From assembly GCA_040080965.1 (NCBI GenBank), contig JBEBHH010000008.1, positions 1-64,000 of the forward strand: a stretch of DNA of 64,000 nt. Direction: 5' to 3'. Under the pieces are notes generated by a model. It searched no databases. It was not told the DNA's origin and saw only the letters and a list, made by a program, of their open reading frames with translations. Positions 52,671-61,789 of this stretch are shown here, piece after piece (the stretch's first letter is position 1; each line of letters begins with the position of its first letter). This DNA comes from SHZI01 sp040080965. Its GTDB lineage: Bacteria; Pseudomonadota; Gammaproteobacteria; Steroidobacterales; GCA-2729495. A program made the position numbers and the translations under genes.

Positions 52671-52690
52671 GAGCGGCGACCGCCGCAACC
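52667..52690. repeat. Diverged single-arm GTAG repeat
   Basis: GTAGGAGCGGCGACCGCCGC. Only the left arm is recognisable. It supplies the TAG stop of the ALDH gene (52668-52670). Confidence 0.5.
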
Positions 52691-52713
52691 CCGGCCCGAG
52701 GTCCGGCCCAACC

Positions 52714-53670
52714 TCAAACCACGTCCCCCGGCGCAAACCGGCAACTGCCCGCCCCATCGGCCACCTCGATCTGCAACGTCGGGTGCCCGATGCGGAACCG
52801 GGTCTCGAGTTCTCCGGCAACACGCCGCAGGAACTCATCGCCGGGATGCCCGCCAGCCATCACCAGGTGGGCCGTCAGCGCCGTTTCGGTGGTGCTCATG
52901 CCCCACACGTGCAGGTCGTGCACGTCGCGCACGCCCGGCAGCTGCTGCAGGTAACCCCGGACCTGCGCCAGGTCGACCCCGGCGGGCACGGCGTGCAGGG
53001 ACAGCCGCAGCGATTCCTGGAACAGGCCCCACGTCCCCACGAGGATGACCACGGCAATGGCCAGGCTCACGGCCGGGTCGAGCCACAGCCAGCCGGTGAG
53101 AATGATGCCGACGCCAGCAACCGCCACGCCCACGGAGACGGCGGCATCCGCCACCATGTGCAGATAGGCGCCGCGCATGTTCATGTCGTCCTGGCGGCCC
53201 TTGCTCAGCATGACGGCGGTGACGGTGTTCACGGCCACGCCGACGAGCGCAACGATGATCATCGTGAGTTCGCCAACGGGCACGGGATCGGCCAGCCGGC
53301 GGAGCGCCTCCCAGGAGATTCCGCCGACGGCGACGACCAGCAGGATGGCGTTGCTGAAGGCCGCCACGATGGTCGACGCCCGCAGGCCGTAGGTGAAGCG
53401 CATGGACGGCGCGCGCCGCGCCAGGCTGACGGCCCACCAGGCCGCAAGCAGGCCCAGCACGTCGCTGAAGTTGTGCCCCGCATCGGCCAGCAGGGAGAGC
53501 GAGTCCGACCACAGCCCGAAGCCTGCTTCGACCGCGACGAAGATCAGGTTCAGCGTGACGCCGGTGACGAACGCCCGGCTGGTGGCATCAACCGGGCCGT
53601 GCCCGTGGGCATGACCGTGGGAGTGGGCGTGACCATGACCGCGGGAGTGATCGTCATGCTGAACGCTCAT
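52714..53670 (-). CDS. Cation diffusion facilitator (zinc/cobalt/cadmium exporter)
   Basis: 318 residues. His-rich N-terminus (HGHAHSHGHAHGHG) for metal binding, six membrane segments, and the CDF metal sites: LLADAGHNFSDVLGL in helix 2 and HMVADAAVSVGV in helix 5. A C-terminal cytoplasmic ferredoxin-like domain includes VHDLHVWGMSTTETALTAHLVM. It exports divalent metal, most likely zinc, using the proton gradient. It is 9 nt downstream of the aquaporin gene and may be co-transcribed with the arsenic genes. Confidence 0.92.
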   Translation of the reverse strand: MSVQHDDHSRGHGHAHSHGHAHGHGPVDATSRAFVTGVTLNLIFVAVEAGFGLWSDSLSLLADAGHNFSDVLGLLAAWWAVSLARRAPSMRFTYGLRASTIVAAFSNAILLVVAVGGISWEALRRLADPVPVGELTMIIVALVGVAVNTVTAVMLSKGRQDDMNMRGAYLHMVADAAVSVGVAVAGVGIILTGWLWLDPAVSLAIAVVILVGTWGLFQESLRLSLHAVPAGVDLAQVRGYLQQLPGVRDVHDLHVWGMSTTETALTAHLVMAGGHPGDEFLRRVAGELETRFRIGHPTLQIEVADGAGSCRFAPGDVV

Positions 53671-53679
53671 TGGGTGAGG

Positions 53680-54336
53680 CTAGCACGGCGGCGGCGTCGA
53701 ACCCTTTCCAGCCGCCACGAAGACCACGGCAACCGCCAGGAGCTGGGCCCCGGCGAATCCCGGGACGCTGGCGGGCGCGATGCCGGCAAAGGTGTCCGTG
53801 AGCACCCGCGCGAGGGTCACCGCGGGATTCGCAAACGACGTGGATGCCGTGAACCAGTAGGCGGCCATGATGTACAGGCCCACGCTCTGCGGCAGCTTGT
53901 CCGGCCGGTGACGCAGGCAGAGTAGGATCACGCCGAGCAGGCCGGCCGTCGCGACAAATTCGCTCAGCCACTGGGCCGGGCCGGCGCGGACGTGGGTCGA
54001 AACCTGCAGCAGCTGTTCCGCGAACATCCCGTGCGCCACTACCACGCCGGCAACAGCGCCGCAGAACTGGGCCACCGCGTAGAGTCCCGCCACCTTCCAG
54101 GACTGCTGTCGGCGGAGCGCCAGCAGAAGACTGACAGCCGGATTGAATTGCGCGCCGGAAACGGGACCCAGGGTCACGATGAGCACGTAGAGGCCGGCGC
54201 CGGTCGCGAGGCTGTTGGCGAGCAGGGCAATGGCATCGTTCCCGCCAGCCAGGCGCTCGCCCATGATCCCCGAGCCCACCACGACTGCCAGCAGCAGCGC
54301 GGTGCCGAGGAACTCCGCAAGTACCTCAGCTTTCAT
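53680..54336 (-). CDS. Aquaglyceroporin (AqpS-like)
   Basis: 218 residues from the ATG at 54336, six membrane segments. Both pore motifs are present: GAQFNPAVSLLLAL and ASTSFANPAVTLARVL. It overlaps the arsC-type gene by 11 nt. In some ars operons an aquaglyceroporin (AqpS) replaces the ArsB pump and lets arsenite leave by diffusion after arsenate reduction. The overlap supports that role here; selectivity cannot be proven from sequence. Confidence 0.85.
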   Translation of the reverse strand: MKAEVLAEFLGTALLLAVVVGSGIMGERLAGGNDAIALLANSLATGAGLYVLIVTLGPVSGAQFNPAVSLLLALRRQQSWKVAGLYAVAQFCGAVAGVVVAHGMFAEQLLQVSTHVRAGPAQWLSEFVATAGLLGVILLCLRHRPDKLPQSVGLYIMAAYWFTASTSFANPAVTLARVLTDTFAGIAPASVPGFAGAQLLAVAVVFVAAGKGSTPPPC

Positions 54337-54835
54337 CGACCCGGATTGCGCCAATCTCCCGCACCCGGTTCTGGAGCGACAGCCGGTCCAGTGAGCTGAT
54401 CCTGAGGTTCACGAAGATCCTGATGCGGTTCTCGAGTTCGCGGAACGCCTTCCGGAACGCCAGCCACTTCGCGGCGTCCGTCCCCTCCACCGCTGCCGGG
54501 TCGTCGACGCCCCAGTGGGCCGTCATCGGCTGGCCGGGCCAGAAGGGACACTGCTCGCCAGCCGCGTTGTCACATACGGTGAAGACAAAATCGAGGCGGG
54601 GAGCGCCCGGTGCCGCGAACTCGTCCCAGCTCTTGCTACGCAGGCCGTCGGTCGGCAACTGCATGTGCTTGAGAAGTTCCAGCGCCACGGGATTGACGCG
54701 GCCCGCGGGCCGGCTGCCGGCGCTGTACCCGACGAACCGCCCCTCGCCCCAGTGATTGATCAGCGACTCGGCGAGGATGCTGCGGGCAGAGTTGCCGGTG
54801 CAGAGGAACAGGACGTGATACTGGCGATCGGGCAT
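54326..54835 (-). CDS. arsC: Arsenate reductase, low-molecular-weight phosphatase type
   Basis: 169 residues. The catalytic P-loop FLCTGNSARSILAES (CX5R, here CTGNSAR) is at residues 11-17. SAGSRPAGRVNPVALELL and FVFTVCDNAAGEQCPFWPG carry the additional Cys of thioredoxin-coupled ArsC; in this type an intramolecular Cys relay reduces arsenate to arsenite. PMTAHWGVDDPAA is also typical. First gene of the aquaporin pair. Arsenate enters through phosphate transporters such as the Pst system encoded in this window. Confidence 0.88.
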   Translation of the reverse strand: MPDRQYHVLFLCTGNSARSILAESLINHWGEGRFVGYSAGSRPAGRVNPVALELLKHMQLPTDGLRSKSWDEFAAPGAPRLDFVFTVCDNAAGEQCPFWPGQPMTAHWGVDDPAAVEGTDAAKWLAFRKAFRELENRIRIFVNLRISSLDRLSLQNRVREIGAIRVDES

Positions 54836-54884
54836 GGCTGGAAGGATTACTGGCCCGTATTACGAAGGGATGACAGCGGGTCGC

Positions 54885-54908
54885 GGTCGCGCCTTAAGGC
54901 GCTCCTAC
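54885..54908. repeat. Single-arm GTAG repeat
   Basis: GGTCGCGCCTTAAGGCGCTCCTAC. It supplies the TAG stop (54905-54907) of the minus-strand gene at 54905-55414. Confidence 0.65.
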
Positions 54909-55414
54909 AGGTCCGTTGGGTAGAAGGCGAACTCCCGCCAGCGTTTGCCGTCCCTGAACTCGTAGATGTGGAGCGACGTCTGGCGCACGGGCTTGCCGTT
55001 CATGTTGAGGGAATCGATCTCCACCTGCACGAGCGTGTTACCGACCATGCCGAGGCGGTGCACCTCCGAGTCGTTGGCCGTCCACATGGGCGACTCGAAG
55101 AACATCTTGAGGCGGGCCATGGTGGCCTCGCGTCCCCGCACCATCTCCTTCGGTCCGTCTTCCTTCACGGTGTACCAGCTGAAGTCCTCGGTGAGCGCCG
55201 CACCCGACGCTTCGACGTCGCGCTTCGTGAACGCCAGCTCCGAGTCGTCGATCATCTTCTGGTACCGGGCAGGAATCGTCCGGTACTGCTCGCCCCAGGT
55301 GTAGGTCTGCTCGGCGACGCTGGTCAGGGCTGCGACCGCGAGGCAGCCGGCGAGGAACCCGGCCAGTCCGGAACGCAGGGACCAACGGGCTGTCCGCGGG
55401 GTGGGAATCGACAT
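54905..55414 (-). CDS. Exported NTF2/SnoaL-like fold protein
   Basis: 169 residues from the ATG at 55414 with a GGAGGAAGG site upstream. An N-terminal hydrophobic segment (about 19-38) is a signal anchor. The remainder resembles the NTF2-like superfamily: RYQKMIDDSELAFTKRDVEASGAALTEDFSWYTV, EMVRGREATMARLKMFFES, and paired strands near the C-terminus. The specific role is unknown. It is divergent from the exported operon at 55501, with 86 bp between. Confidence 0.7.
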   Translation of the reverse strand: MSIPTPRTARWSLRSGLAGFLAGCLAVAALTSVAEQTYTWGEQYRTIPARYQKMIDDSELAFTKRDVEASGAALTEDFSWYTVKEDGPKEMVRGREATMARLKMFFESPMWTANDSEVHRLGMVGNTLVQVEIDSLNMNGKPVRQTSLHIYEFRDGKRWREFAFYPTDL

Positions 55415-55500
55415 GGTCGTGCCTTCCTCCAAGGGTGCAAAGCATTGGGCTGCGGACTACAGTAGCACCGGCGTTCGCCGGACAACATGGAGTCCACCTG

Positions 55501-56373
55501 ATGTATCGGACTGGCACCTTTACCACGGCCATCGGCAGCATCCTGCGGGCGGGCCTGCTGGCCCTCGTCGCCATCGCGCTTCCGGGCCCAGCCAATGCCG
55601 CGGCCGAAGCCAGGGCGACTGCCCCGCCGATCGTCGTCGTCGGGGCCACGGCGAAGAGCTCCACCGAGATCATCAGGCAGGCACTCGCCGCGGGCCACGC
55701 GGTCACCGGCATCGCCCGGCGCCCCGCGGACGTGACCATCCAGGATCCGCGCCTCAGGGTCCTGAAAGGCGACGTCTACGACCTGGCGTCGCTGGAAGCC
55801 GCCATGACCGGCACGGAGGTCGTGATCTCGATGGTCGGCCCCCGGGTGGACCCCACGGACACCGCGGAAACGCCGCCGACCTTCGATCTCTTCACCACGG
55901 GCACGGCCAACATCATCGCCGCCATGAAGAAGAAGGGTAACCGGCGGCTGCTCGTGGCCAGCTCCCTCGGTGTCGAGGACGAGTTCCCCACGGTGAAGCC
56001 CGCGCCCGGTGATTTCCGCCTCGGCTGGCTGTGGAAGTCCCGCTACCTCTACAAGAACATGAAGGACATGGAGGGCGTCGTCCGGGCGAGCGGCCTCGAG
56101 TACGTCATCTTCCGGCCGCCATTCCTCGTGGAAGAGCCCGCCCGCCGGGACTACAAGCTATCCGTGAACGCCAGCTCGCCCAAGGGCACGATGCTGAGCT
56201 ACGCGGATTTCGGCGGCTTCGTCCTCGGGCAGGTCACGGGCAACCAGTACCTGGGCTCCTCCGTCGGCATGTACACCGACCGCCAGCTGAAGTTCGGCGA
56301 GAACGCGGACTTCGAGAAACTGGCGAAGGAAGCCAAGGAAAAGTTCGACAAGGCCAACGCGAAGCAGCCATGA
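55501..56373 (+). CDS. Exported NAD(P)-binding (NmrA/SDR-like) protein
   Basis: 290 residues. A signal peptide (about 1-34, ending PANAAAE) precedes an NAD(P)-binding domain: IVVVGATAKSSTEIIRQALAAG, VTGIARRPADV, LKGDVYDLASLEAAM, then KGNRRLLVASSLGVED and LEYVIFRPPFLVEEPA. The glycine motif is GATAKSS rather than the usual GATGxxG, so cofactor binding may be weak. The stop overlaps the next gene's ATG (ATGA). First gene of a seven-gene run of exported proteins. Confidence 0.78.
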   Translation: MYRTGTFTTAIGSILRAGLLALVAIALPGPANAAAEARATAPPIVVVGATAKSSTEIIRQALAAGHAVTGIARRPADVTIQDPRLRVLKGDVYDLASLEAAMTGTEVVISMVGPRVDPTDTAETPPTFDLFTTGTANIIAAMKKKGNRRLLVASSLGVEDEFPTVKPAPGDFRLGWLWKSRYLYKNMKDMEGVVRASGLEYVIFRPPFLVEEPARRDYKLSVNASSPKGTMLSYADFGGFVLGQVTGNQYLGSSVGMYTDRQLKFGENADFEKLAKEAKEKFDKANAKQP

Positions 56374-57905
56374 ACATCAGCATCCGGCCCCTGGCCGTCC
56401 TCGCGCTTGCCGCGCTCGCACCGGCCTCCGGTCCCGCGCTTGCGGCTGGCGACGTGGAACGCGGCCGGGAAATCGCTGCCTCCTGTTCCGCCTGCCACGG
56501 CGCCGATGGCAACAGCCCGTCGCCCGCTTTCCCCGTGCTCGGCGGCCAGCACGCGGAATACCTGGTGCAGGCGTTGCTTGCCTACAAGGCGGGTACCCGG
56601 GCGGACTCCATCATGGGCGGCGCGGTGGCGACTCTCGACCGGCAGCAGCTGGAGGATGTGGCGGCGTACTTCGCCGCGCAGAAGGGTTTGACCGGGGGGC
56701 TGGCTGGCAACCCCCAGGCCGGCGTGCAGCCGCCACCCGGCGGCGGCATGACGGCCAGCCTGAGCACCATCGAGGCAGCCGGCTCCCTCGCGGAAATCAG
56801 GGCGCCTGCACCCTCACCGGTCGAACTCGCGGCCTGCCCGGGCAAGGGTTCTCTCACCCGGGATCGCGACAGCGACGGCCTCGCCGATGCCCACGATGCC
56901 GCCCCGAAGGACCCCGGCGAGTTCGTCAGGGACGCGGACGGCGACGGCTGGTTCGCCATCTGCAACGTGCAGCAGCTGCAGGCCATCCAGACCCTGGGCA
57001 CCGGCGAAGGCCAGCGCACCACGCTGGACCTGGCAGTCCGCAACACCCGCCGCTACGAGCTGGTGCAGGACCTCGACCTCGGCGGCATCGCCAGCTGGAC
57101 CCCGGTTGGCAACTGCGGCGTCGAGAAGAACTGCATGATCGCGCGCGACAAGTACGGCTTTGCGGGCGCACTGGACGGGAACGGGCACACCCTGCGCAAC
57201 CTCACCGTCAGCCAGCCCGAGGGCGGCGGTGTCGGCATGTTCGGCACCCTCGCGAAGTCGGGCGTGGTCCGTAACCTGACCCTGGAGAATGCCCGCGTCA
57301 GCGGTCGGGGCGGCGTGGGCGCGCTGGTTGGCGCCAACTTCGGCTACATCGCGGACTGCCAGGCCAGTGTGCAGGTCGTCGGCCGGCTGGCGTCGGGAGG
57401 GCTCGTCGGCGGCCATGCGGGCCAGGTGGTCAACTGCCACGTGCGCGGCGAAGTGTCCGGGCAGGCGGCCATCGGCGGCCTTGCCGGCGACATGAACGGG
57501 GTCGTGCGCGACAGCTCGGCGGACGTGCGCGTGAGCGCCGGCAAGGGCGTGGGCGGCCTGGTCGGCCTCAACACCACCGGAAAGGTCCTGAACAGCCGCG
57601 CCACCGGCATCGTGTCCGGGGCAGACAATGTGGGCGGCCTGGTCGGCGTGAACACCGACGCGCTGGTCGAGAACAGCTTTGCCACCGGCGACGTGCAGGG
57701 CACCGGCACCAACGTGGGCGGCCTCGTCGGCTTCAACTCCCAGAGCCGCGTGCGCTCCAGCTTCGCGACCGGGGCCGCGACGGGCAAGCAGGCCGTCGGC
57801 GGCCTCATCGGTCGCAACAACGGCGCCGTACGCAACGTTTACTCCACGGCCGCCGCGGGCCTGATTGGCGACAATGCCGGCGGCAGCATCGATTCCACCC
57901 CGTGA
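56370..57905 (+). CDS. Cytochrome c - TSP3 - GLUG repeat fusion protein
   Basis: 511 residues. Signal peptide (about 1-26), then a class I cytochrome c domain with haem site CSACHGADGN and PVLGGQHAEYLVQALLAYK (about 28-110). A calcium-binding thrombospondin-type-3-like stretch follows (DRDSDGLADAHDAAPKD, RDADGDGW; about 168-195). The C-terminal half has about seven GLUG-type repeats (GGLVG, GGLAGD, GGLVGLN, GGLVGVN, GGLVGFN, GGLIGRN) that form a beta-helix. GLUG repeats are usual in secreted surface proteins; a haem domain in front is unusual. ATGA overlap with the preceding gene. Confidence 0.85.
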   Translation: MNISIRPLAVLALAALAPASGPALAAGDVERGREIAASCSACHGADGNSPSPAFPVLGGQHAEYLVQALLAYKAGTRADSIMGGAVATLDRQQLEDVAAYFAAQKGLTGGLAGNPQAGVQPPPGGGMTASLSTIEAAGSLAEIRAPAPSPVELAACPGKGSLTRDRDSDGLADAHDAAPKDPGEFVRDADGDGWFAICNVQQLQAIQTLGTGEGQRTTLDLAVRNTRRYELVQDLDLGGIASWTPVGNCGVEKNCMIARDKYGFAGALDGNGHTLRNLTVSQPEGGGVGMFGTLAKSGVVRNLTLENARVSGRGGVGALVGANFGYIADCQASVQVVGRLASGGLVGGHAGQVVNCHVRGEVSGQAAIGGLAGDMNGVVRDSSADVRVSAGKGVGGLVGLNTTGKVLNSRATGIVSGADNVGGLVGVNTDALVENSFATGDVQGTGTNVGGLVGFNSQSRVRSSFATGAATGKQAVGGLIGRNNGAVRNVYSTAAAGLIGDNAGGSIDSTP

Positions 57906-57918
57906 CCCCGGAGCACCC

Positions 57919-58920
57919 ATGAAGCGCAGTTGCACGACACTCCTGGCCGGCCTCTTCCTGGTCGCCGGCGGCGCGCAGGCGGACACCGCGAAGTACACCA
58001 GCACCGTCAAGCCCTTCGCGAAGGGCGACATCCTGGTCGCCGCCACCATCATGGACAACCCCACCGACGATCATGGCGGCACTGGCCGGCTGATCCAGTA
58101 CGACGAGAACCTCAGGCCGAAGGGCGAGCTTTACCTGAAGGGCACCCGGCACAAGGTCGGCGGGCTCACCTTCGCGCCGGACCGGACGCTGTGGGCCTTC
58201 TCCCAGCTGACGCCCGCGGTCGTGGAGATCGCCCCCACGGGCATCCAGAAGCCGGTACGCACCTTTTCCGACCGCATGTACTCGAGCGTGACGTTCGGCC
58301 GGGACGGCAGCCTGTACTTCGGCGAGCACATGATGGGCACCCAGACGGGGCACCCCTCGGTGACCACGAAGTTCCGCATCCTGCCCGGCCGGGACGTGAT
58401 CGGTGACGGCCACGTCTTCCGGCACAGCCCCGATGGCAAGCTGCTGGACGAATACCCGACCCAGGCCAATGGCGGCATGTTCGGCTTCCTCGCCGTGACC
58501 AGCACGGTGCTGGCCGACGACGACACCCGCATGATCTTCGTCTCCGAGACGGGCAAGCGGGTGATGCAGTACGACCTGAAGAACCGGAAGCAGCTGCCGG
58601 ACCTCGCGGACTTCGCCACGAACCCGGACGTGCCCATGGTACTGGTGATGAATCCCACGCCCGACGGCCAGCTGCTGATCAGCACGGGCAAGGGTTTCCT
58701 CGTGATGGATCCGAAGTCCGGCGCCGTGCTCCGCAATTACCCGCTCGAGGGCATGGGCTGGGCCGCGGTCAATTCGTCCCCCGACGGCCTGTTCGCCATC
58801 ATCGGCAACTTCTTCACCGGCGACATCGTCAAGGTCCGCCTCTCCGACGCCGCCATCGTGGCGCGGAACAACATCGGCCAGAAAGAGTCCCTGTCCGGCA
58901 TAGCCCAGTTTCCAGGATGA
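57919..58920 (+). CDS. Exported SMP-30/gluconolactonase-like beta-propeller
   Basis: 333 residues. Signal peptide (about 1-22). Repeated propeller-blade motifs (GGLTFAPDRTLWAFSQ, SSVTFGRDGSLYFGEH, GHVFRHSPDGKLLDEYP, VNSSPDGLFAIIGNF) resemble SMP-30-like or NHL-type propellers. Conserved metal residues cannot be assigned with confidence. ATG follows GGAGCACCC. The stop overlaps the next ATG. Confidence 0.65.
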   Translation: MKRSCTTLLAGLFLVAGGAQADTAKYTSTVKPFAKGDILVAATIMDNPTDDHGGTGRLIQYDENLRPKGELYLKGTRHKVGGLTFAPDRTLWAFSQLTPAVVEIAPTGIQKPVRTFSDRMYSSVTFGRDGSLYFGEHMMGTQTGHPSVTTKFRILPGRDVIGDGHVFRHSPDGKLLDEYPTQANGGMFGFLAVTSTVLADDDTRMIFVSETGKRVMQYDLKNRKQLPDLADFATNPDVPMVLVMNPTPDGQLLISTGKGFLVMDPKSGAVLRNYPLEGMGWAAVNSSPDGLFAIIGNFFTGDIVKVRLSDAAIVARNNIGQKESLSGIAQFPG

Positions 58921-59960
58921 ACACGCCCATGAACCGACCCGATTCCACCCTCAGCCGGCGCCAGCTCCTGGCCGGCGGCACCGTGCTGGCCGCAGGCGCT
59001 GCGCTCGCGGCCTGCAGCGGCGGCGAGGACCAGCCCGTCGTCCGCCCTGAAGGCGTGCCCCTGGGTCCCTATGGCGCCGAGTCCACGGCGGAACAGGTCG
59101 TCGAAGGCATCAACCTCACGGGGAAGACGGCGCTCGTCACCGGCGCCAACTCAGGCCTCGGCTACGAGACCATGCGCGTGCTCGCCCTGCGCGGGGCCCA
59201 CGTCATCTGCGCCGCGCGCACCCTGGAGAAGGCCGAGCAGGCCTGCGCGGGGATCCAGGGCCGCACCACGCCGGTGGCCATCGAACTGACGGACTTCCCC
59301 TCCATCGTCACGGGCACGGACGCCGTGAAGGCGCTCGGCATGCCCATCGACATGCTGGTCCTGAACGCCGGCATCATGGCGCTCCCCGGGCTGGAGCAGG
59401 TCTATGGCCTGGAGAAGCAGTTCGTCACCAATCACCTGGGCCACTTCATCGTCGGCAACCGGCTGCTGCCCCAGGTGCAGGCGGCACCCCAGGGCCGGGT
59501 CGTGGTCCTCACCAGCAGCGGTTACCAGTGGGCGCCCGAGGCCGGCATCGAGTTCGACAACCTCTCCGGCGAGCGGGACTACAACCCGAACAAGATGTAT
59601 GGGCAGTCCAAGCTCGCCAACCATCTCTACGTGCGACAGCTGGCGAAAAACCTCGCCGGCACCACGACCACGGCGAACTCGGTGCATCCCGGCGTGATCA
59701 TGACCAACCTGGGCCGCAGCTTCCCCCAGTGGCAGCAGGTTGCCGCGAAGCTGATCGGCTGGACCTTCATGAAGAGCGTGGAGGCCGGCACGGCCACCAC
59801 CTGCTACGTGGCCACCGCGCCGGCCCTGGCCACGGTGAGCGGCTACTACTTCGCGGACTGCAACCCGGAAGTGCCGGGCGGCCAGATGCAGAACGACGAA
59901 CTGGCCACGAAGCTGTGGCAGGTGTCCGAAGAGCTCACCCGGCCCTACCTGCTCGCATGA
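58917..59960 (+). CDS. Tat-exported SDR-family oxidoreductase, probable lipoprotein (1)
   Basis: 347 residues. N-terminus SRRQLLAGGTVLAAGAALAAC combines a twin-arginine motif with a lipobox Cys. The SDR domain follows: TGANSGLGYETMRVLAL (cofactor), LNAGIMALPG, and the catalytic YGQSKLAN with Tyr and Lys. It resembles retinol-dehydrogenase-type SDRs (GEFDNLSGERDYNPNKMYG-like segment, VHPGVIMTNLGR). It is closely similar to the next protein along its whole length, so the two arose by tandem duplication. A soluble dinucleotide enzyme exported folded by Tat would need to keep its cofactor bound. Confidence 0.85.
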   Translation: MNTPMNRPDSTLSRRQLLAGGTVLAAGAALAACSGGEDQPVVRPEGVPLGPYGAESTAEQVVEGINLTGKTALVTGANSGLGYETMRVLALRGAHVICAARTLEKAEQACAGIQGRTTPVAIELTDFPSIVTGTDAVKALGMPIDMLVLNAGIMALPGLEQVYGLEKQFVTNHLGHFIVGNRLLPQVQAAPQGRVVVLTSSGYQWAPEAGIEFDNLSGERDYNPNKMYGQSKLANHLYVRQLAKNLAGTTTTANSVHPGVIMTNLGRSFPQWQQVAAKLIGWTFMKSVEAGTATTCYVATAPALATVSGYYFADCNPEVPGGQMQNDELATKLWQVSEELTRPYLLA

Positions 59961-60976
59961 ACCGCCGGGACCTCCTGCTGCGCGGCTCAGCCGCCATCGC
60001 CACTGGCGCCCTTGCCACCTCCGTGGCCGGCTGCGGCCGGGCCGACGTGGTGCGGCCCGAGGGCGTGCCGCTCGGCCCGTTCAACGCGGATTCCACGGCG
60101 GAGGAAGTCACGGCAGGCATGGACCTGTCGGGAACGACCGCCCTCGTCACCGGCGCCAACTCCGGCCTCGGCTACGAGAGCATGCGCGTGCTGGCCCTGC
60201 GGGGCGCCCACGTCATCGGCACCGCGCGCACGCTGGAGAAGGCCACGGAGGCCTGCTCGTCCGTGCAGGGGCGCGCCACGCCGGTGGCCCTGGAACTCAC
60301 GGACTTTGCATCCGTCGTGGCCTGCGCCGCGCAGGTGACGGCGCTCGGCACGCCCCTGGACATCCTGCTGTGCAACGCCGGCGTGATGGAAGTGCCGACC
60401 GCCGAGCAGATCAACGGCATCGAGCGGCATTTGGTCACCAACCACCTGGGCCACTACCTGCTCACCCGGCGCCTGCTGCCGCAACTCGCGGCGGCGCCCC
60501 AGGGGCGGGTCGTGGTGGTCTCGAGCGGTGCCTACAAGCAGGCCCCGGCGTCGGGCATCGAGTTCGACAACCTGTCCGGCGAACGGGACTACGAGCCGCG
60601 CAAGGCCTACGGCCAGTCGAAACTCGCCAACTACCTGTTCGTCCGCGAGCTGGCGCGGCGCCTGGAAGGCACGCGGGTCACCGCCAATGCCCTGCAGCCC
60701 GGCGTGATCATGACCAACCTGGGCCGCTACCTGCCCTGGTACCAGCTCGTCACGGCGAAGCTCTTCGGCTGGACCTTCATGAAGAGCGTCGAGGCGGGTG
60801 CGTCGACCCAGTTGTACGTCGCCACGTGGCCGAAGCTTGCCGGCGTCAGCGGCTATTTCTTCAAGGACTGCAACCCGTTCCTGCCGGGCGGGACCATGGA
60901 AAACGACGAACTCGCGGCGAAGCTCTGGACGGTGTCCGAGGACCTCACGCGACCCTACCTGGAGAAGGCGACATGA
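59957..60976 (+). CDS. Tat-exported SDR-family oxidoreductase, probable lipoprotein (2)
   Basis: 339 residues. NRRDLLLRGSAAIATGALATSVAGC again gives RR plus a lipobox. The catalytic domain matches the preceding protein: VVRPEGVPLGPFN, TGANSGLGYESMRVLALRGAHVIG, LCNAGVMEVP, IEFDNLSGERDYEP, YGQSKLAN, LQPGVIMTNLGR, WTFMKSVEAGAS. ATGA overlap with the upstream gene. Substrate unknown. Confidence 0.85.
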   Translation: MNRRDLLLRGSAAIATGALATSVAGCGRADVVRPEGVPLGPFNADSTAEEVTAGMDLSGTTALVTGANSGLGYESMRVLALRGAHVIGTARTLEKATEACSSVQGRATPVALELTDFASVVACAAQVTALGTPLDILLCNAGVMEVPTAEQINGIERHLVTNHLGHYLLTRRLLPQLAAAPQGRVVVVSSGAYKQAPASGIEFDNLSGERDYEPRKAYGQSKLANYLFVRELARRLEGTRVTANALQPGVIMTNLGRYLPWYQLVTAKLFGWTFMKSVEAGASTQLYVATWPKLAGVSGYFFKDCNPFLPGGTMENDELAAKLWTVSEDLTRPYLEKAT

Positions 60977-61761
60977 TGTTCAACACGACACGGCGCCGGC
61001 TGCTGCTTGCCGCCGCGCTCGTCGCGCTGCCGCTGGCCGGGGCGCAGGCTGCCGGGCCGGAGCGCACGGTGCTGGTCACCGGCGCGAACCGGGGCATCGG
61101 CCTCGAGTTCGTGAAGCAGTACGAGGCGCTGGGCTGGCGGGTCATCGCCACCACCCGTGACCCGGCCTCGGCCGGCGACCTCAAGACCTTCGCCGCCAGC
61201 CACCCGAACGTGCTGGTCGAAAAGCTCGACCTGCTGGATCACGCCGGCATCGACGCGCTGGCCCGGAAGTACGCCGGCCAGCCCATCGACGTGCTGGTCA
61301 ACAACGCGGGACTGATGCAGGGTCCGGACAAGGGCCAGATGGTAGGCACCATCGACTACGCGGAATTCGACCGCTTCTACCGCACCAACGCCATGGGCCC
61401 GCTGAAGGTCTCCGAGGCCTTCTATCCCAACGTGAAGGCGGGCAAGCTCAAGGTGATGGCGGCGCTGACCACCGGCAAGGGCAAGCGGGGCATTCCGGTC
61501 CCGGGGTTCACGCTCTACAAGACCAGCAAGGCCGCCCTCGACGCGATCCAGCAGGAGGTCGCGCTGCGCTGGAAGAACCAGGGCATCAAGGTGGTCACCC
61601 TCAATCCCGGCCGGGTCCTGACCCACGGCGAACCGGCCAGCCCGGGGCAGTCCACGGTGAGCGCCGGGGACAGCATCCGGGGCATGATTGGCGTCATCGA
61701 CAAGCTCACCATGGAGCAGAGCGGCCAGACCATCCAGTGGGACGGGGAGCGGCTCGAGTAA
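60973..61761 (+). CDS. Exported SDR-family oxidoreductase (3)
   Basis: 262 residues. Signal peptide TRRRLLLAAALVALPLAGAQAAG, with three arginines but no lipobox. SDR core: VLVTGANRGIGLEFVKQY, VNNAGLMQGP, YKTSKAALDAI with Tyr and Lys. It is only distantly related to the two preceding SDRs and resembles the C-factor/CsgA-like group. ATGATG start overlaps the upstream stop. The third exported SDR in a row. Confidence 0.83.
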   Translation: MMFNTTRRRLLLAAALVALPLAGAQAAGPERTVLVTGANRGIGLEFVKQYEALGWRVIATTRDPASAGDLKTFAASHPNVLVEKLDLLDHAGIDALARKYAGQPIDVLVNNAGLMQGPDKGQMVGTIDYAEFDRFYRTNAMGPLKVSEAFYPNVKAGKLKVMAALTTGKGKRGIPVPGFTLYKTSKAALDAIQQEVALRWKNQGIKVVTLNPGRVLTHGEPASPGQSTVSAGDSIRGMIGVIDKLTMEQSGQTIQWDGERLE

Positions 61762-61789
61762 CGCAGGAAGGACACCCAGGAGAATTGGC

